From an uncultured Oxalobacter sp. (GTDB lineage: Bacteria > Pseudomonadota > Gammaproteobacteria > Burkholderiales > Burkholderiaceae_D): a DNA stretch of 64,000 nt. The translations under genes and the position numbers were made by a program. The notes below the pieces were generated by a model. The model did no database searches. It was given only the letters and a program-made list of their open reading frames with translations, and was not told where the DNA came from. Where the stretch lies: NCBI GenBank assembly GCA_934401755.1, contig CAKRSU010000002.1, positions 1-64,000 of the forward strand. The letters are read 5' to 3'. Below, in pieces: positions 17,470 through 26,035 of the stretch. Position 1 is the stretch's first letter. The number at the start of each line of letters is the position of its first letter.

Positions 17470-18084
17470 TTATTCATTTTGTTTTGGAGAAATAAGATAA
17501 CCAATCATATGACTCGTTTCTTGAAACAAAAAACGGATTGATTGCAAAAATCCTTCATATCGGGTTGTTGGTGTGGGCGAGGAATACGCTTCTAAATTAA
17601 GGTCATTAGCAATAAGCATGGCTCTTTTCATATGAAAAGGGTCGCTAACAATGATGGCTGAGTGAAGGCCATGAGAAATCATGAGTTGTTTCGCATTCTC
17701 AAGATTTTCTTTGGTATTGTGCGAAGCTTCTTCAATCAGAATATCATTGGCCGGGATATGTTTTTTAAGTGCAAAACGGCGGGCAACATAAGCTTCAGAA
17801 TACGGGGCATTTAAAGATTTTCCGCCGGTCATAATCAGTTTATTGACATAGCCATGATGGTAGAGCCAAAGACCATGACGAATGCGTTCCTCAAAGACTG
17901 GGGAAGGGCGTTTGTACCATGCTGCAGCGCCTAAAATGATAGCGGCATCAGCTGGTCTTTTTTCATCAATCGTTGAAAAGTAATAGATGGATCCGATTAA
18001 ATAACTCAAAAAAAGAATGATGATACCGATGACTGAAAGTCCTCCGATTTTTAGGCGTCTAATGGCAATAGCACTTAATAGCAT
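17470..18084 (-). CDS. YdcF/SanA-family membrane protein (DUF218)
   Basis: Protein of about 204 aa. ATG 18084 is preferred over TTG 18105. Neither has a clear ribosome site. One N-terminal membrane helix (VIGIIILFLSYLIGSIYYF) is followed by a DUF218 domain. Visible in it are ADAAIILGAAAW, RIRHGLWLYHHGYVNKLIMTGG, EEASHNTKENLENAKQLM and IIVSDPFHMKRAM. SanA/YdcF proteins act at the envelope in vancomycin-barrier or peptidoglycan-related roles, and the biochemical activity is unsettled. It lies between the large Sel1 protein and a small exported protein. Confidence 0.82.
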   Translation of the reverse strand: MLLSAIAIRRLKIGGLSVIGIIILFLSYLIGSIYYFSTIDEKRPADAAIILGAAAWYKRPSPVFEERIRHGLWLYHHGYVNKLIMTGGKSLNAPYSEAYVARRFALKKHIPANDILIEEASHNTKENLENAKQLMISHGLHSAIIVSDPFHMKRAMLIANDLNLEAYSSPTPTTRYEGFLQSIRFLFQETSHMIGYLISPKQNE

Positions 18085-18205
18085 GAGAATTTCAAATAAT
18101 TTCAAGGAGATTAATAATGTCAGTCATTAGCAATTGTTAATTGTTATTCGAATCGTATGGAGTTGATTTAATCGATAGTAGGCAATTGATTATAATGACA
18201 AGAAG

Positions 18206-18490
18206 TTACCAACGTTTTCCTTTCATAAGAAAGACACGTTCCTCATACATATCTTTATCATAAACTTCGTATTTGACATTTTCACCAGCACTTCGGATAT
18301 GTTCAATTTCGACTTCATGATAATTTCTGTCTGCATAATCAAAGACTTCTACCGTTTCGCCTCGTTTGAATTTTTCTGGGCGATTGGTTGACATCGAAAT
18401 CGGGATGTTTGTTTTTTCATCAACACCATCCCAACTGGCTAATGCTGTTTGACCTATCAATAAGAAGAAAAGAGGAAGCCATTTTTTCAT
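18206..18490 (-). CDS. Small exported protein, DUF5334-like
   Basis: Periplasmic protein of 94 aa from ATG 18490, which begins a signal peptide (MKKWLPLFFLLIGQTALA) cleaved before SWDGVDE. The mature part has the SWDG...Y/D-rich opening, VEVFDYADRNYHEVEI and VKYEVYDKDMYEE. That pattern resembles the DUF5334 family, recalled from memory. Role unknown. It sits among other exported proteins of the Sel1 group. Confidence 0.7.
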   Translation of the reverse strand: MKKWLPLFFLLIGQTALASWDGVDEKTNIPISMSTNRPEKFKRGETVEVFDYADRNYHEVEIEHIRSAGENVKYEVYDKDMYEERVFLMKGKRW

Positions 18491-18640
18491 AATAAGAAAT
18501 GCAAAATTCACTCAGAAACTATTCTATATAAATACCTTGAAAAGTTTCAAAGAAGTCACAGTTTTTTACAGTTAAGTCAAGCTTAAAAATAGAGTGACTG
18601 ATTCGCTAAATTGAATGACCATTTGATCAAAATTTCTCGG

Positions 18641-19072
18641 TTATTTTTTATTGTGTTTCTTGCGTAAAATGCGACGATGAATGAACCAGGCTGCAATAAT
18701 GCCGATTGCGATAGCAATTGCAATGATCTTACGCTGAAAATTATTTTTTGCATGAGTATCATCAATCGTATTTGATACTTCAATTGAACGATCTGTTGAT
18801 TCATTAGATGCTTTATCAGAATTTTGATGATTTTTATCGTTATCTTGGGAATTCGGTAATTTCGGCTCGTTTTTGTAGATTTGATCTAATGTTTCTATGG
18901 CTTTTTCATGACCGTCATTGGCAGCGCGTTCTAGATAGGGAATTGCTTCTTGATATTTTTTAGCGCGGTAAAGTTCAAGTCCTTCAGAAAGATCATCGGC
19001 CAACGCAAAAGAAGGGTCTAAAAGTAGAAAGCCGAGTATTAAATAGCTTATGGTCAAATAGCGTTTTAACAT
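18641..19072 (-). CDS. Exported single-Sel1-repeat protein with C-terminal membrane anchor
   Basis: Protein of 143 aa. A signal peptide (about residues 1-25, ending FALADD) is followed by one TPR/Sel1-like unit, LYRAKKYQEAIPYLERAANDGHEKA. Next comes a polar Asn/Ser/Asp-rich linker (about 65-110) and a C-terminal helix, IIAIAIAIGIIAAWF, ending in a basic tail RRILRKKHNKK. The domain therefore faces the periplasm, tethered to the inner membrane. It may partner with the large Sel1 protein encoded at 15990-17360. No known gene name applies. Confidence 0.75.
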   Translation of the reverse strand: MLKRYLTISYLILGFLLLDPSFALADDLSEGLELYRAKKYQEAIPYLERAANDGHEKAIETLDQIYKNEPKLPNSQDNDKNHQNSDKASNESTDRSIEVSNTIDDTHAKNNFQRKIIAIAIAIGIIAAWFIHRRILRKKHNKK

Positions 19073-19158
19073 GATTTAAGCAGATTTAAGAAGAATATTA
19101 TGGTATAGCGAAGCGATTTTTGCGATTTCCTCAATTAAGTCGTCAAAAAATACCCATA

Positions 19159-19992
19159 TTAAATTGCAATAGGTGCTGAAATGGCGGGATGGGGATCATA
19201 TCCAATAATTTCAAAATCTTCAAAAGTATAATCAAAAATTGAAGGTTTTTTATTTAACTTTAATGTCGGTATGGTTCTCGGTTTACGTGATAGTTGCAGT
19301 TTTGCTTGTTCAAAATGATTGCGATAAAGATGAAGATCGCCAATACTATGAATGACTTCACCGACTTCAAGATCGCATTGTTGGGCAATCATATGCGTTA
19401 AAAAGGCGGTCGATGCGGTGTTATAAGGAATCCCTAAGAAAATGTCCCCGGAACGCTGTGTCATCATACAAGAGAGTCGTCCTGCGGCTACCTGAAATTG
19501 ATACATGACATGACAAGGTGCAAGAGCCATTTTTCCGGCACGAACGTTGTCTTGCGGAGATTGTTTTTCATCGGGAAGTGCTGCCACATTCCATGCACTG
19601 ATAATATGGCGTCTACTGTTAGGATTATGTTTAATTGAATCAATAACGGCTGAGACTTGATCGTAGATTTTTCCATCACTTCCTTGCCAATGACGCCATT
19701 GAGCCCCATAGATAGGGCCGAGATCACCTGTTTCAGTTGCCCATTCATCCCAGATCGTCACTTTGTTTTTATGAAGGTAGTCAATGTTTGTGCCACCTTG
19801 TAAGAACCAAAGTAATTCATGAATAATCGCACGCACATAAAGTCGTTTGGTGGTTAGTAAAGGAATTCCATTTCTTAAGTCATGACGAATCATTCGACCA
19901 AATACAGCACGGGTACCTGTGCCTGTACGGTCCTCTTTATCAATGCCATGTTCAAGAATTTCAGACAATAGTGCGAGATACTGTTTTTCCAT
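19159..19992 (-). CDS. thyA: Thymidylate synthase
   Basis: Methylates dUMP to dTMP using methylene-tetrahydrofolate. The 277-aa protein has [13 protein letters not shown], the catalytic cysteine 160 in [24 protein letters not shown] and the terminal APIAI. A short insertion around residues 138-153 before the catalytic loop explains why it is a little longer than E. coli ThyA (264 aa). The start ATG 19992 is well supported by the N-terminal [16 protein letters not shown]. It lies 32 bp after gabD on the same strand and may be read through from it. Confidence 0.96.
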   Translation of the reverse strand: MEKQYLALLSEILEHGIDKEDRTGTGTRAVFGRMIRHDLRNGIPLLTTKRLYVRAIIHELLWFLQGGTNIDYLHKNKVTIWDEWATETGDLGPIYGAQWRHWQGSDGKIYDQVSAVIDSIKHNPNSRRHIISAWNVAALPDEKQSPQDNVRAGKMALAPCHVMYQFQVAAGRLSCMMTQRSGDIFLGIPYNTASTAFLTHMIAQQCDLEVGEVIHSIGDLHLYRNHFEQAKLQLSRKPRTIPTLKLNKKPSIFDYTFEDFEIIGYDPHPAISAPIAI

Positions 19993-20024
19993 TGTGATGT
20001 TATTTCCTTACAAATTGTCTATGT

Positions 20025-21488
20025 TTAATCTAAACCGCCTAAATGAAGTGTCTTAACATCAAGATATTCTTCAATACCCAAAACAGATCCTTCACGTCCT
20101 AGTCCTGATTCTTTAACACCGCCAAATGGTGCAACCGTTGAGGAAATTCCTGTATCGTTAATACCAATCATGCCTGCTTCTAATGCTTGGGAAACACGAA
20201 ATACTCGTGATAAATCTTTGGTATAAAAGTAAGCGGACAAACCAAATGGGGTATTATTTGCACGATTGATGGCTTCATATTCGTTTTCACATTTAAAGCA
20301 TGCTGCAATAGGCCCAAAAGTTTCTTCATTGGCAATGATCATGTCATCTGAACAGTTTGAGAGAACCGTTGGTTCATAAAAAGTCATGCCTAAATGGCTA
20401 CGTTTGCCGCCAATTGTTACATTTGCACCTTTTGAAACAGCATCATGAACATGTCGCTCAACTTTTTCGAGTCCTTTCTGGTTAATTAAAGGCCCAATTG
20501 TTGTCTCAGGATCCATGCCATTACCAATTTTAAGTTGGCTAACGGCTTTCGTCAGTTTTTCAACTAACGTATCGTAAACAGCTTCCTCGATATAAATTCG
20601 GTTGATGGCAACACAGACTTGTCCTGCGTTTCTAAATTTATTGGCGATAATGCCTTTAACGGCAGCATCTAAATCAGCATCAGCAAAAATAATAATGGGA
20701 GCATTGCCACCGAGTTCCATCGAAACATGTTTCATGGTTTCTGCTGAATGACGAACTAAAATTTTGCCAACAGCAGTGGATCCTGTAAATGAGATCTTAC
20801 GAACAATTGGTGAGGCCATTAATACATCAGAGATCGCTTCGGTATGACCGAATACGCAATTTAAAACGCCAGGAGGTACCCCTGCTTCATCGGCTAAAGC
20901 AAGTAGGGCATTAGCACATAATGGTGTTTCATTGGCTGGCTTTATAATAGCGGTACAACCCGCGGCTAAAGCGGGTCCTAATTTGCGTGCTAACATTGCC
21001 ATAGGAAAATTCCATGGCGTAATTGCGGCGACGACGCCAATAGGTTCGCGTGTTGCAAAGATTTTAGAATGTGGTTTAAATGGCGGGATAATTTCGCCAT
21101 TGATTCGACGCGCCTCTTCAGAAAACCATTTGATGAAACTTGCTGCGTAATCGACTTCTCCTAAAGCTTCTGGCAAAGGTTTACCTTGTTCTGCTGTCAT
21201 CAGTTCACCCAAAAAGGGTTTATTAGCCATTATTAAGTCATACCAATGTTCTAATATTGTCGCTCGTTCTTCGGCTAATGTATAACGCCATGTTGAAAAG
21301 GCATTCATCGCAGAAATAATAGCCGCTTCTGCTTCGTTTTTTTCACTCCAACTTGCGTTGGATAATAATTCTCCGGTTGCAGGATTAGTAATTGGAAATG
21401 TTTTATCTGTTGTGATCCATTTTCCATGGATAAAGGCACCGTTTTTGAAAAATTTGTTGTTTTTTAGACGGTCATGAAGTGTACTCAT
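20025..21488 (-). CDS. gabD: Succinate-semialdehyde dehydrogenase (NADP-type aldehyde dehydrogenase)
   Basis: Cytoplasmic enzyme of 487 aa oxidising succinate semialdehyde to succinate in the 4-aminobutyrate shunt. Aldehyde dehydrogenase hallmarks are ITPWNFPMAML, SFTGSTAVGK, the general base in SMELGGNAP, the catalytic cysteine in GQVCVAINR, and NEETFGPIA. GINDTGISSTVAPFGGVKESGLGREG near the end is typical of the GabD group. ATG 21488 has AAAGGAATC upstream at good spacing. No gabT or gabP neighbour is present, so the source of the semialdehyde is not clear from context. Confidence 0.9.
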   Translation of the reverse strand: MSTLHDRLKNNKFFKNGAFIHGKWITTDKTFPITNPATGELLSNASWSEKNEAEAAIISAMNAFSTWRYTLAEERATILEHWYDLIMANKPFLGELMTAEQGKPLPEALGEVDYAASFIKWFSEEARRINGEIIPPFKPHSKIFATREPIGVVAAITPWNFPMAMLARKLGPALAAGCTAIIKPANETPLCANALLALADEAGVPPGVLNCVFGHTEAISDVLMASPIVRKISFTGSTAVGKILVRHSAETMKHVSMELGGNAPIIIFADADLDAAVKGIIANKFRNAGQVCVAINRIYIEEAVYDTLVEKLTKAVSQLKIGNGMDPETTIGPLINQKGLEKVERHVHDAVSKGANVTIGGKRSHLGMTFYEPTVLSNCSDDMIIANEETFGPIAACFKCENEYEAINRANNTPFGLSAYFYTKDLSRVFRVSQALEAGMIGINDTGISSTVAPFGGVKESGLGREGSVLGIEEYLDVKTLHLGGLD

Positions 21489-21738
21489 TATGATTCCTTT
21501 TCATATCAGCAGATAAGGATGATTCCCTTTGCGATATTAAGCGCATTTTTAGGTTTACTGAATATTCTCTATGGTAGCGCAATGGCTTTCCATCAAAAAG
21601 AGGAAAAATGCTAAAAATAGACTATTTCTATATAACGATCACTTGTATCGATAGCAAAACAGATAACATTAGAATTTTGCTTATCTAGAATTTATAGAGA
21701 AATCAAAATGATGATTTGAAATTGGAAAGCTAAATATT

Positions 21739-21814
21739 TGGCATCTCCAAGCGGATTCGAACCGCTGTTCTCACCGTGAAAGGGTGATGTCCTAGGCCTC
21801 TAGACGATGGAGAC
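21739..21814 (-). tRNA. tRNA-Glu (UUC), copy 1
   Basis: A 76-nt gene with encoded CCA. The acceptor stem GTCTCCA pairs with TGGAGAT, the anticodon loop is CTTTCAC (anticodon TTC), and the T-arm is GGTTCGAATCC. A perfect minus-strand TATAAT lies at 21843-21838, 24 bp ahead. The sequence is identical to the copy at 29319-29394. Confidence 0.97.
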
Positions 21815-21956
21815 AAGGTGTATTTCATAAAAATGAAATTATAACATAAGTTATAAAAAATTAAAGGGGACTTTGTAAATTTTAATGACTATGAATGGTC
21901 AAAAATAATCAAAATCGTGCATTTCTTAATTTTTAGATGCATTTATTTGAAATAGA
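21739..21956 (-). repeat. Duplicated tRNA-Glu segment, copy 1
   Basis: The tRNA gene plus about 140 bp of its upstream region reappears in the same orientation at 29319-29538. The tRNA part is identical. The upstream part is clearly alignable with scattered substitutions and shares ATTATAACATAAGTTATAAA and ATTTCTTAATTTTTAG. Confidence 0.85.
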
Positions 21957-22056
21957 CGGATAGTGTTAAATCAATTTTTGATGGAGTGACAAACATTTCT
22001 CAAAATGAAAACTGGTAGAATGCTTTTGTGAATATTTAAAAAGGTGAGTCAAAAAA

Positions 22057-23253
22057 ATGACAGAATCTCATCATGTCCTTATTGTTGGTTGTGGTATTAG
22101 TGGTGCTTGTGCAGCCCGTTTGCTCGCAGAAAAAGGTTATTCTGTGACGATTATTGACCGTCGTGACCATATCGGTGGAAATTGCCATGATCATTGGGAT
22201 AGAAATGGCATTTGTATCCATGATTATGGTGCCCACATTTTCCATACAGATAATCAGGCTGTTTGGGATTTTCTTTCACGGTTTACGCGGTGGTATCCCT
22301 ATCAACATAAAGTGAGAGGACTAATTGATGGGCAAATGGTTCCTATTCCGTTTAATTTAAATAGTATTCATCAGATCTTTCCTGAAACGATTGCAAAAAC
22401 TCTTGAGATAAAGCTGCTTAATACATATGGCTATAATGTAAAAGTCCCAATTTTAAAACTTAGAGAGACCAACGATGATGATTTAAGCTATTTAGCCGAA
22501 TATATCTATCAGAATATTTTTGCGGGATATACGCGTAAACAGTGGGGGCTTAATCCAGAAGAGTTAGATCCCGCCGTGACGGGGCGTGTCCCCGTTTATA
22601 TTAGTCGCGATGACCGTTATTTTCAAAATCGTTATCAAGGAATTCCTTTAAAAGGATATACGCGCCTTTTTAAAAATATTTTAGAACACCCTAATATTAC
22701 GATCAAACTGGGAGTCGCTTTTGAAGATATTCGTCCATTAATCAATAAAGTCGATATAAATGGCAAGATTGCATCCGATTCGATTAAGGCTGATCATATT
22801 CTCTATAGTGGGGCCATTGATGAATATTATCGATATGATTTAGGAGAATTACCCTATCGTAGTGAGAAATTTGATTTGGTTGAATTGGATACAGAACAAT
22901 TTCAGCCGACAGCTGTAGTAAATTATCCCAATAACTATACATTTACTCGGATTATCGAATACAAACATTTTTTGGGTACGCATAGTTCAGAAACAATTGT
23001 TGCCTATGAATATCCAGAAATTTTTGAGCATGGAAAAAATGAAAGGTATTATCCGATCAATACTCCAGCTAACCATACACTTTATGAACAATACCGAGTT
23101 TTAGCAGAAAAAGACCGAAAAATCGCAGAATCTGATCGCACAAAAACCTATATCCCCGTTCATTTTTTTGGAAGACTGGGTGATTATCAATATTACGATA
23201 TGGATAAAGCCATCGAAAGAGCAATGGCTCTTGTTAAAGAAATTACGGCTTAA
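22057..23253 (+). CDS. glf: UDP-galactopyranose mutase
   Basis: Flavoenzyme of 398 aa that converts UDP-galactopyranose to UDP-galactofuranose for surface glycans. The FAD-binding VGCGISGACAARLL (from residue 10) and HIGGNCHD are followed by the substrate-site residues in GAHIFHT and by QWGLNPEELDP. C-terminal conserved blocks include NYPNNYTFTRIIEYKHF and VHFFGRLGDYQYYDMD. AAGGTGAG lies ahead of the ATG. It stands apart from the glycan island at 42-50 kb, just beside a tRNA gene, which suggests separate acquisition. The product would only matter if a galactofuranosyltransferase exists elsewhere. Confidence 0.95.
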   Translation: MTESHHVLIVGCGISGACAARLLAEKGYSVTIIDRRDHIGGNCHDHWDRNGICIHDYGAHIFHTDNQAVWDFLSRFTRWYPYQHKVRGLIDGQMVPIPFNLNSIHQIFPETIAKTLEIKLLNTYGYNVKVPILKLRETNDDDLSYLAEYIYQNIFAGYTRKQWGLNPEELDPAVTGRVPVYISRDDRYFQNRYQGIPLKGYTRLFKNILEHPNITIKLGVAFEDIRPLINKVDINGKIASDSIKADHILYSGAIDEYYRYDLGELPYRSEKFDLVELDTEQFQPTAVVNYPNNYTFTRIIEYKHFLGTHSSETIVAYEYPEIFEHGKNERYYPINTPANHTLYEQYRVLAEKDRKIAESDRTKTYIPVHFFGRLGDYQYYDMDKAIERAMALVKEITA

Positions 23254-23258
23254 GGATC

Positions 23259-23293
23259 TTTTTAGAGTCTATTTTGTAAATAGACTCTAAAAA
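23259..23293. repeat. 16-bp perfect hairpin after glf
   Basis: TTTTTAGAGTCTATTT at 23259-23274 and AAATAGACTCTAAAAA at 23278-23293, with a 3-nt loop. It sits directly behind the glf stop. The T-run is on the 5' side and the A-run on the 3' side, the reverse of an intrinsic terminator core, so it may block 3' exonucleases or end transcription with help. Confidence 0.6.
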
Positions 23294-23407
23294 ATAGCGA
23301 ATAGGGTTGAAATATTGCTTATTGATAGCTATTCGCAGTAAGATGATCAATCTGTGTAAGCTCATATTGGGCTGTCGATTTAATAATACGCCATTCGAGG
23401 AAATTTC

Positions 23408-24487
23408 ATGACTAGACCTTTAGTTGCTACCATTGATCTTCAGGCAATGCGGCATAATTTTTCAGTTGTTCGTCAATTGGTTCCTAATGCTAAAGCATGG
23501 GCTGTTGTAAAAGCTAATGCTTATGGACATGGGCTTGAGCGAGCAGTTCGAGCTTTTTCTGATGCAGACGGTCTTGCATTAATTGAAATTGATCGTGCAT
23601 TGAATTTAAGAAAAAGTGGATGGAAAAAGCCCATTTTGTTGCTTGAAGGTTTTTTTAAAGCGGATGAATTACCGGCTTTAGCAGAACATGAAATTTCTTT
23701 TGCGGTTGCGTGTGATGAGCAAATGGAAATGTTAGAAAAAGCCCATTTGCCAAAGCAAGTTAATGTTCATCTTAAAATGAACACAGGTATGAATCGATTG
23801 GGGTATCGGCCATCAGAATATCAAGCTGCATATAATCGCTTAAAACAAATTCCAAGTGTTAAGAGTATTGCTTATATGACGCATTTTGCTAATTCTGAAA
23901 CTCCTAATCATCCTAAAATGCCAGTTGAAGAGCAACTTCGTCGTTTTGACTTCGCAACAGAAGGATTACCTGGAGTGCGGAATTTATCAAATTCTGCTGC
24001 TATTTTATTGCATCCTGATATAAGGACAGACTGGGTTCGTCCAGGGATTATGTTATATGGTGGAACACCTGGTGGAAAATCAGCAGCAGAATATCATTTG
24101 ATTCCAGCGATGTCTTTAGACAGTGAAATTATCCAAATCCAACACATCAAAAAAGGAGATTCTGTGGGGTATGGTAGTTTATTTACTGCGACAGAAGATA
24201 TGGTTATTGGTGTTGTTGCTTGCGGTTATGCAGATGGCTATCCACGTGTTGCCCCAGAAGGGACCCCTGTTATTGTTGATGGCATTCGAACACGGCTTGT
24301 TGGTCGCGTTTCAATGGATATGTTAACGGTTGATTTAACGCCTATTAAAACAGCGCATGTAGGAAGTAAAGTTAATCTTTGGGGAAAAGAATTACCGATT
24401 GAAGATGTCGCTGTTGCAGCAGGAACGGTTGGCTATGAAGTCATGTGTGCTTTATCGGATCGCCCCGTCATTGTCGAAAAAGATTAA
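23408..24487 (+). CDS. alr: Alanine racemase
   Basis: PLP enzyme of 359 aa making D-alanine for peptidoglycan. PLP lysine 35 lies in VVKANAYGHG. The second catalytic residue is the tyrosine in VGYGSLFT. Further family blocks are MNTGMNRLG, RPGIMLYGG, CGYADGYPR and GRVSMDMLTVDL. The start is preceded by GAGGAAATTTC. It is followed 28 bp later by radA on the same strand, an order seen in betaproteobacteria, and the two are probably one transcript. Confidence 0.96.
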   Translation: MTRPLVATIDLQAMRHNFSVVRQLVPNAKAWAVVKANAYGHGLERAVRAFSDADGLALIEIDRALNLRKSGWKKPILLLEGFFKADELPALAEHEISFAVACDEQMEMLEKAHLPKQVNVHLKMNTGMNRLGYRPSEYQAAYNRLKQIPSVKSIAYMTHFANSETPNHPKMPVEEQLRRFDFATEGLPGVRNLSNSAAILLHPDIRTDWVRPGIMLYGGTPGGKSAAEYHLIPAMSLDSEIIQIQHIKKGDSVGYGSLFTATEDMVIGVVACGYADGYPRVAPEGTPVIVDGIRTRLVGRVSMDMLTVDLTPIKTAHVGSKVNLWGKELPIEDVAVAAGTVGYEVMCALSDRPVIVEKD

Positions 24488-24515
24488 ACGCTTGATTTTT
24501 ATCGACTGATACGGC

Positions 24516-25883
24516 ATGGCAAAAACAAAAATCCAGTATATCTGTAACTTATGTGGCAATCATTCGGCAAAATGGTCTGGAAAATGTCAGGCTTGCGGAG
24601 AGTGGAATACGCTCGTTGAAACGGCGATTGCGACAAATTCAAGTAATCGTTTTTCCAAACATCAAGGCGTTGCTCAAGCGTCTCCTGTGATGTCCTTAGC
24701 GGATATTGAAGCAATTGAGGTTCCTCGAATTATTTCGGCCATTCATGAGTTTGATCGGGTATTGGGAGGAGGTTTAGTGCCAGGTGGAGTCGTCTTAATT
24801 GGAGGCGATCCAGGAATTGGGAAATCAACTTTACTGCTTCAGGCATTGGTTAACCTTTCTCAAACTCAAAAAGTATTATATGTGAGTGGTGAAGAATCCG
24901 GTGCGCAAGTTGCATTAAGAGCAAAACGGCTAGGGCTATTTGCGCCTAAATTGCAAATTCAGGCTGAAATCCAACTAGAAAAGATTCTCGCTTCACTGGA
25001 TCAATTACATCCACAGATTGCCGTTATTGATTCGATTCAAACGATTTTTTCGGATGTTTTAACATCGGCTCCTGGCTCTGTTGCGCAAGTAAGAGAATGT
25101 GCGGCTCAATTAACTCGGTATGCAAAAGTATCAGGAACTGCCATTGTTATGGTAGGACATGTCACAAAAGAAGGTGCGTTGGCGGGGCCTCGTGTTTTAG
25201 AACATATTGTAGATACCGTCCTTTATTTTGAAGGCGATACGCATTCAAGTTTTCGGCTCATTCGGGCATTTAAAAATCGATTTGGTGCCGTTAATGAGTT
25301 GGGGGTATTTGCCATGACAGACAAAGGACTAAAAGGAGTTTCCAATCCATCTGCGCTTTTTTTGAGTCAACATGACCGACAAATTGCAGGCTCTTGCGTT
25401 ATGGCAACGCTAGAAGGGATGCGTCCGTTATTAGTTGAAATTCAAGCATTAGTTGATACCTCGCAAACCCCTAATGCTCGGCGGCTTTCAGTGGGGCTAG
25501 AGCAGAATCGATTAGCCATGCTGTTAGCCGTTATGCACCGTCATGCCAATATTGCGGCTTATAATCAGGATGTTTTTATTAATGCAGTTGGTGGTGTCAA
25601 AATTAGTGAACCAGCGGCTGATTTAGCTGTTTTAGTCGCCATTTATTCTTCATTACGCAATAAAGCTTTACCTAAAGGGTTGATTGTTTTTGGTGAGATT
25701 GGTCTTGCTGGAGAAATACGTCCTGCACCACGAGGGCAAGAGCGATTGAAAGAAGCCGTAAAGTTAGGATTTACTACAGCGATTATTCCAAAAGCAAATA
25801 TTGCAAAACAAAGCATCCCTGGATTACACATTATAGGGGTTGAGCGTATTGATGAAGCTTTTGAAGAAATTAGGGCATTATAA
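24516..25883 (+). CDS. radA: DNA repair protein RadA
   Basis: DnaB-like branch-migration helicase of 455 aa acting in recombinational repair. The N-terminal zinc finger is C10-x2-C13 ... C24-x2-C27. The RecA-like ATPase has Walker A GGDPGIGKSTLL, and the RadA-specific KNRFG is present in FKNRFGAVNELGVF. The C-terminal Lon-protease-like domain ends with GLHIIGVERIDEA. Start at the ATG 29 bp after alr. Full length, no anomalies. Confidence 0.96.
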   Translation: MAKTKIQYICNLCGNHSAKWSGKCQACGEWNTLVETAIATNSSNRFSKHQGVAQASPVMSLADIEAIEVPRIISAIHEFDRVLGGGLVPGGVVLIGGDPGIGKSTLLLQALVNLSQTQKVLYVSGEESGAQVALRAKRLGLFAPKLQIQAEIQLEKILASLDQLHPQIAVIDSIQTIFSDVLTSAPGSVAQVRECAAQLTRYAKVSGTAIVMVGHVTKEGALAGPRVLEHIVDTVLYFEGDTHSSFRLIRAFKNRFGAVNELGVFAMTDKGLKGVSNPSALFLSQHDRQIAGSCVMATLEGMRPLLVEIQALVDTSQTPNARRLSVGLEQNRLAMLLAVMHRHANIAAYNQDVFINAVGGVKISEPAADLAVLVAIYSSLRNKALPKGLIVFGEIGLAGEIRPAPRGQERLKEAVKLGFTTAIIPKANIAKQSIPGLHIIGVERIDEAFEEIRAL

Positions 25884-25891
25884 ATTTTTGA

Positions 25892-26035
25892 TTTTTAGTT
25901 TTGTTCATACTTACGGTATTAACTAATGTTGAGGTTTTTAACGGACAGGATGGCGGTAATCTTGGCGGTGATGGTAATAAAGTTCCTGCTAAACTTGAAG
26001 ATACTGAGAAAATTATTTATCCAGATGCCCCGTAA
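25892..26035 (+). pseudogene. Remnant of an unknown gene, left of the IS element
   Basis: Directly after radA an open stretch with no proper start encodes a hydrophobic run then NVEVFNGQDGGNLG and KLEDTEKIIYPDAP. It runs into the left end of the IS200/IS605 element and stops there. Composition is host-like. It resembles the tail region of a large secreted or polymorphic toxin protein only in general character. I do not recognise it. Confidence 0.4.

Noticed and set aside
23259-23293. glf hairpin as a standard intrinsic terminator
   Set aside because: The T-run precedes and the A-run follows the stem on both strands, so the required U-tail after the stem is missing. Kept only as a hairpin.
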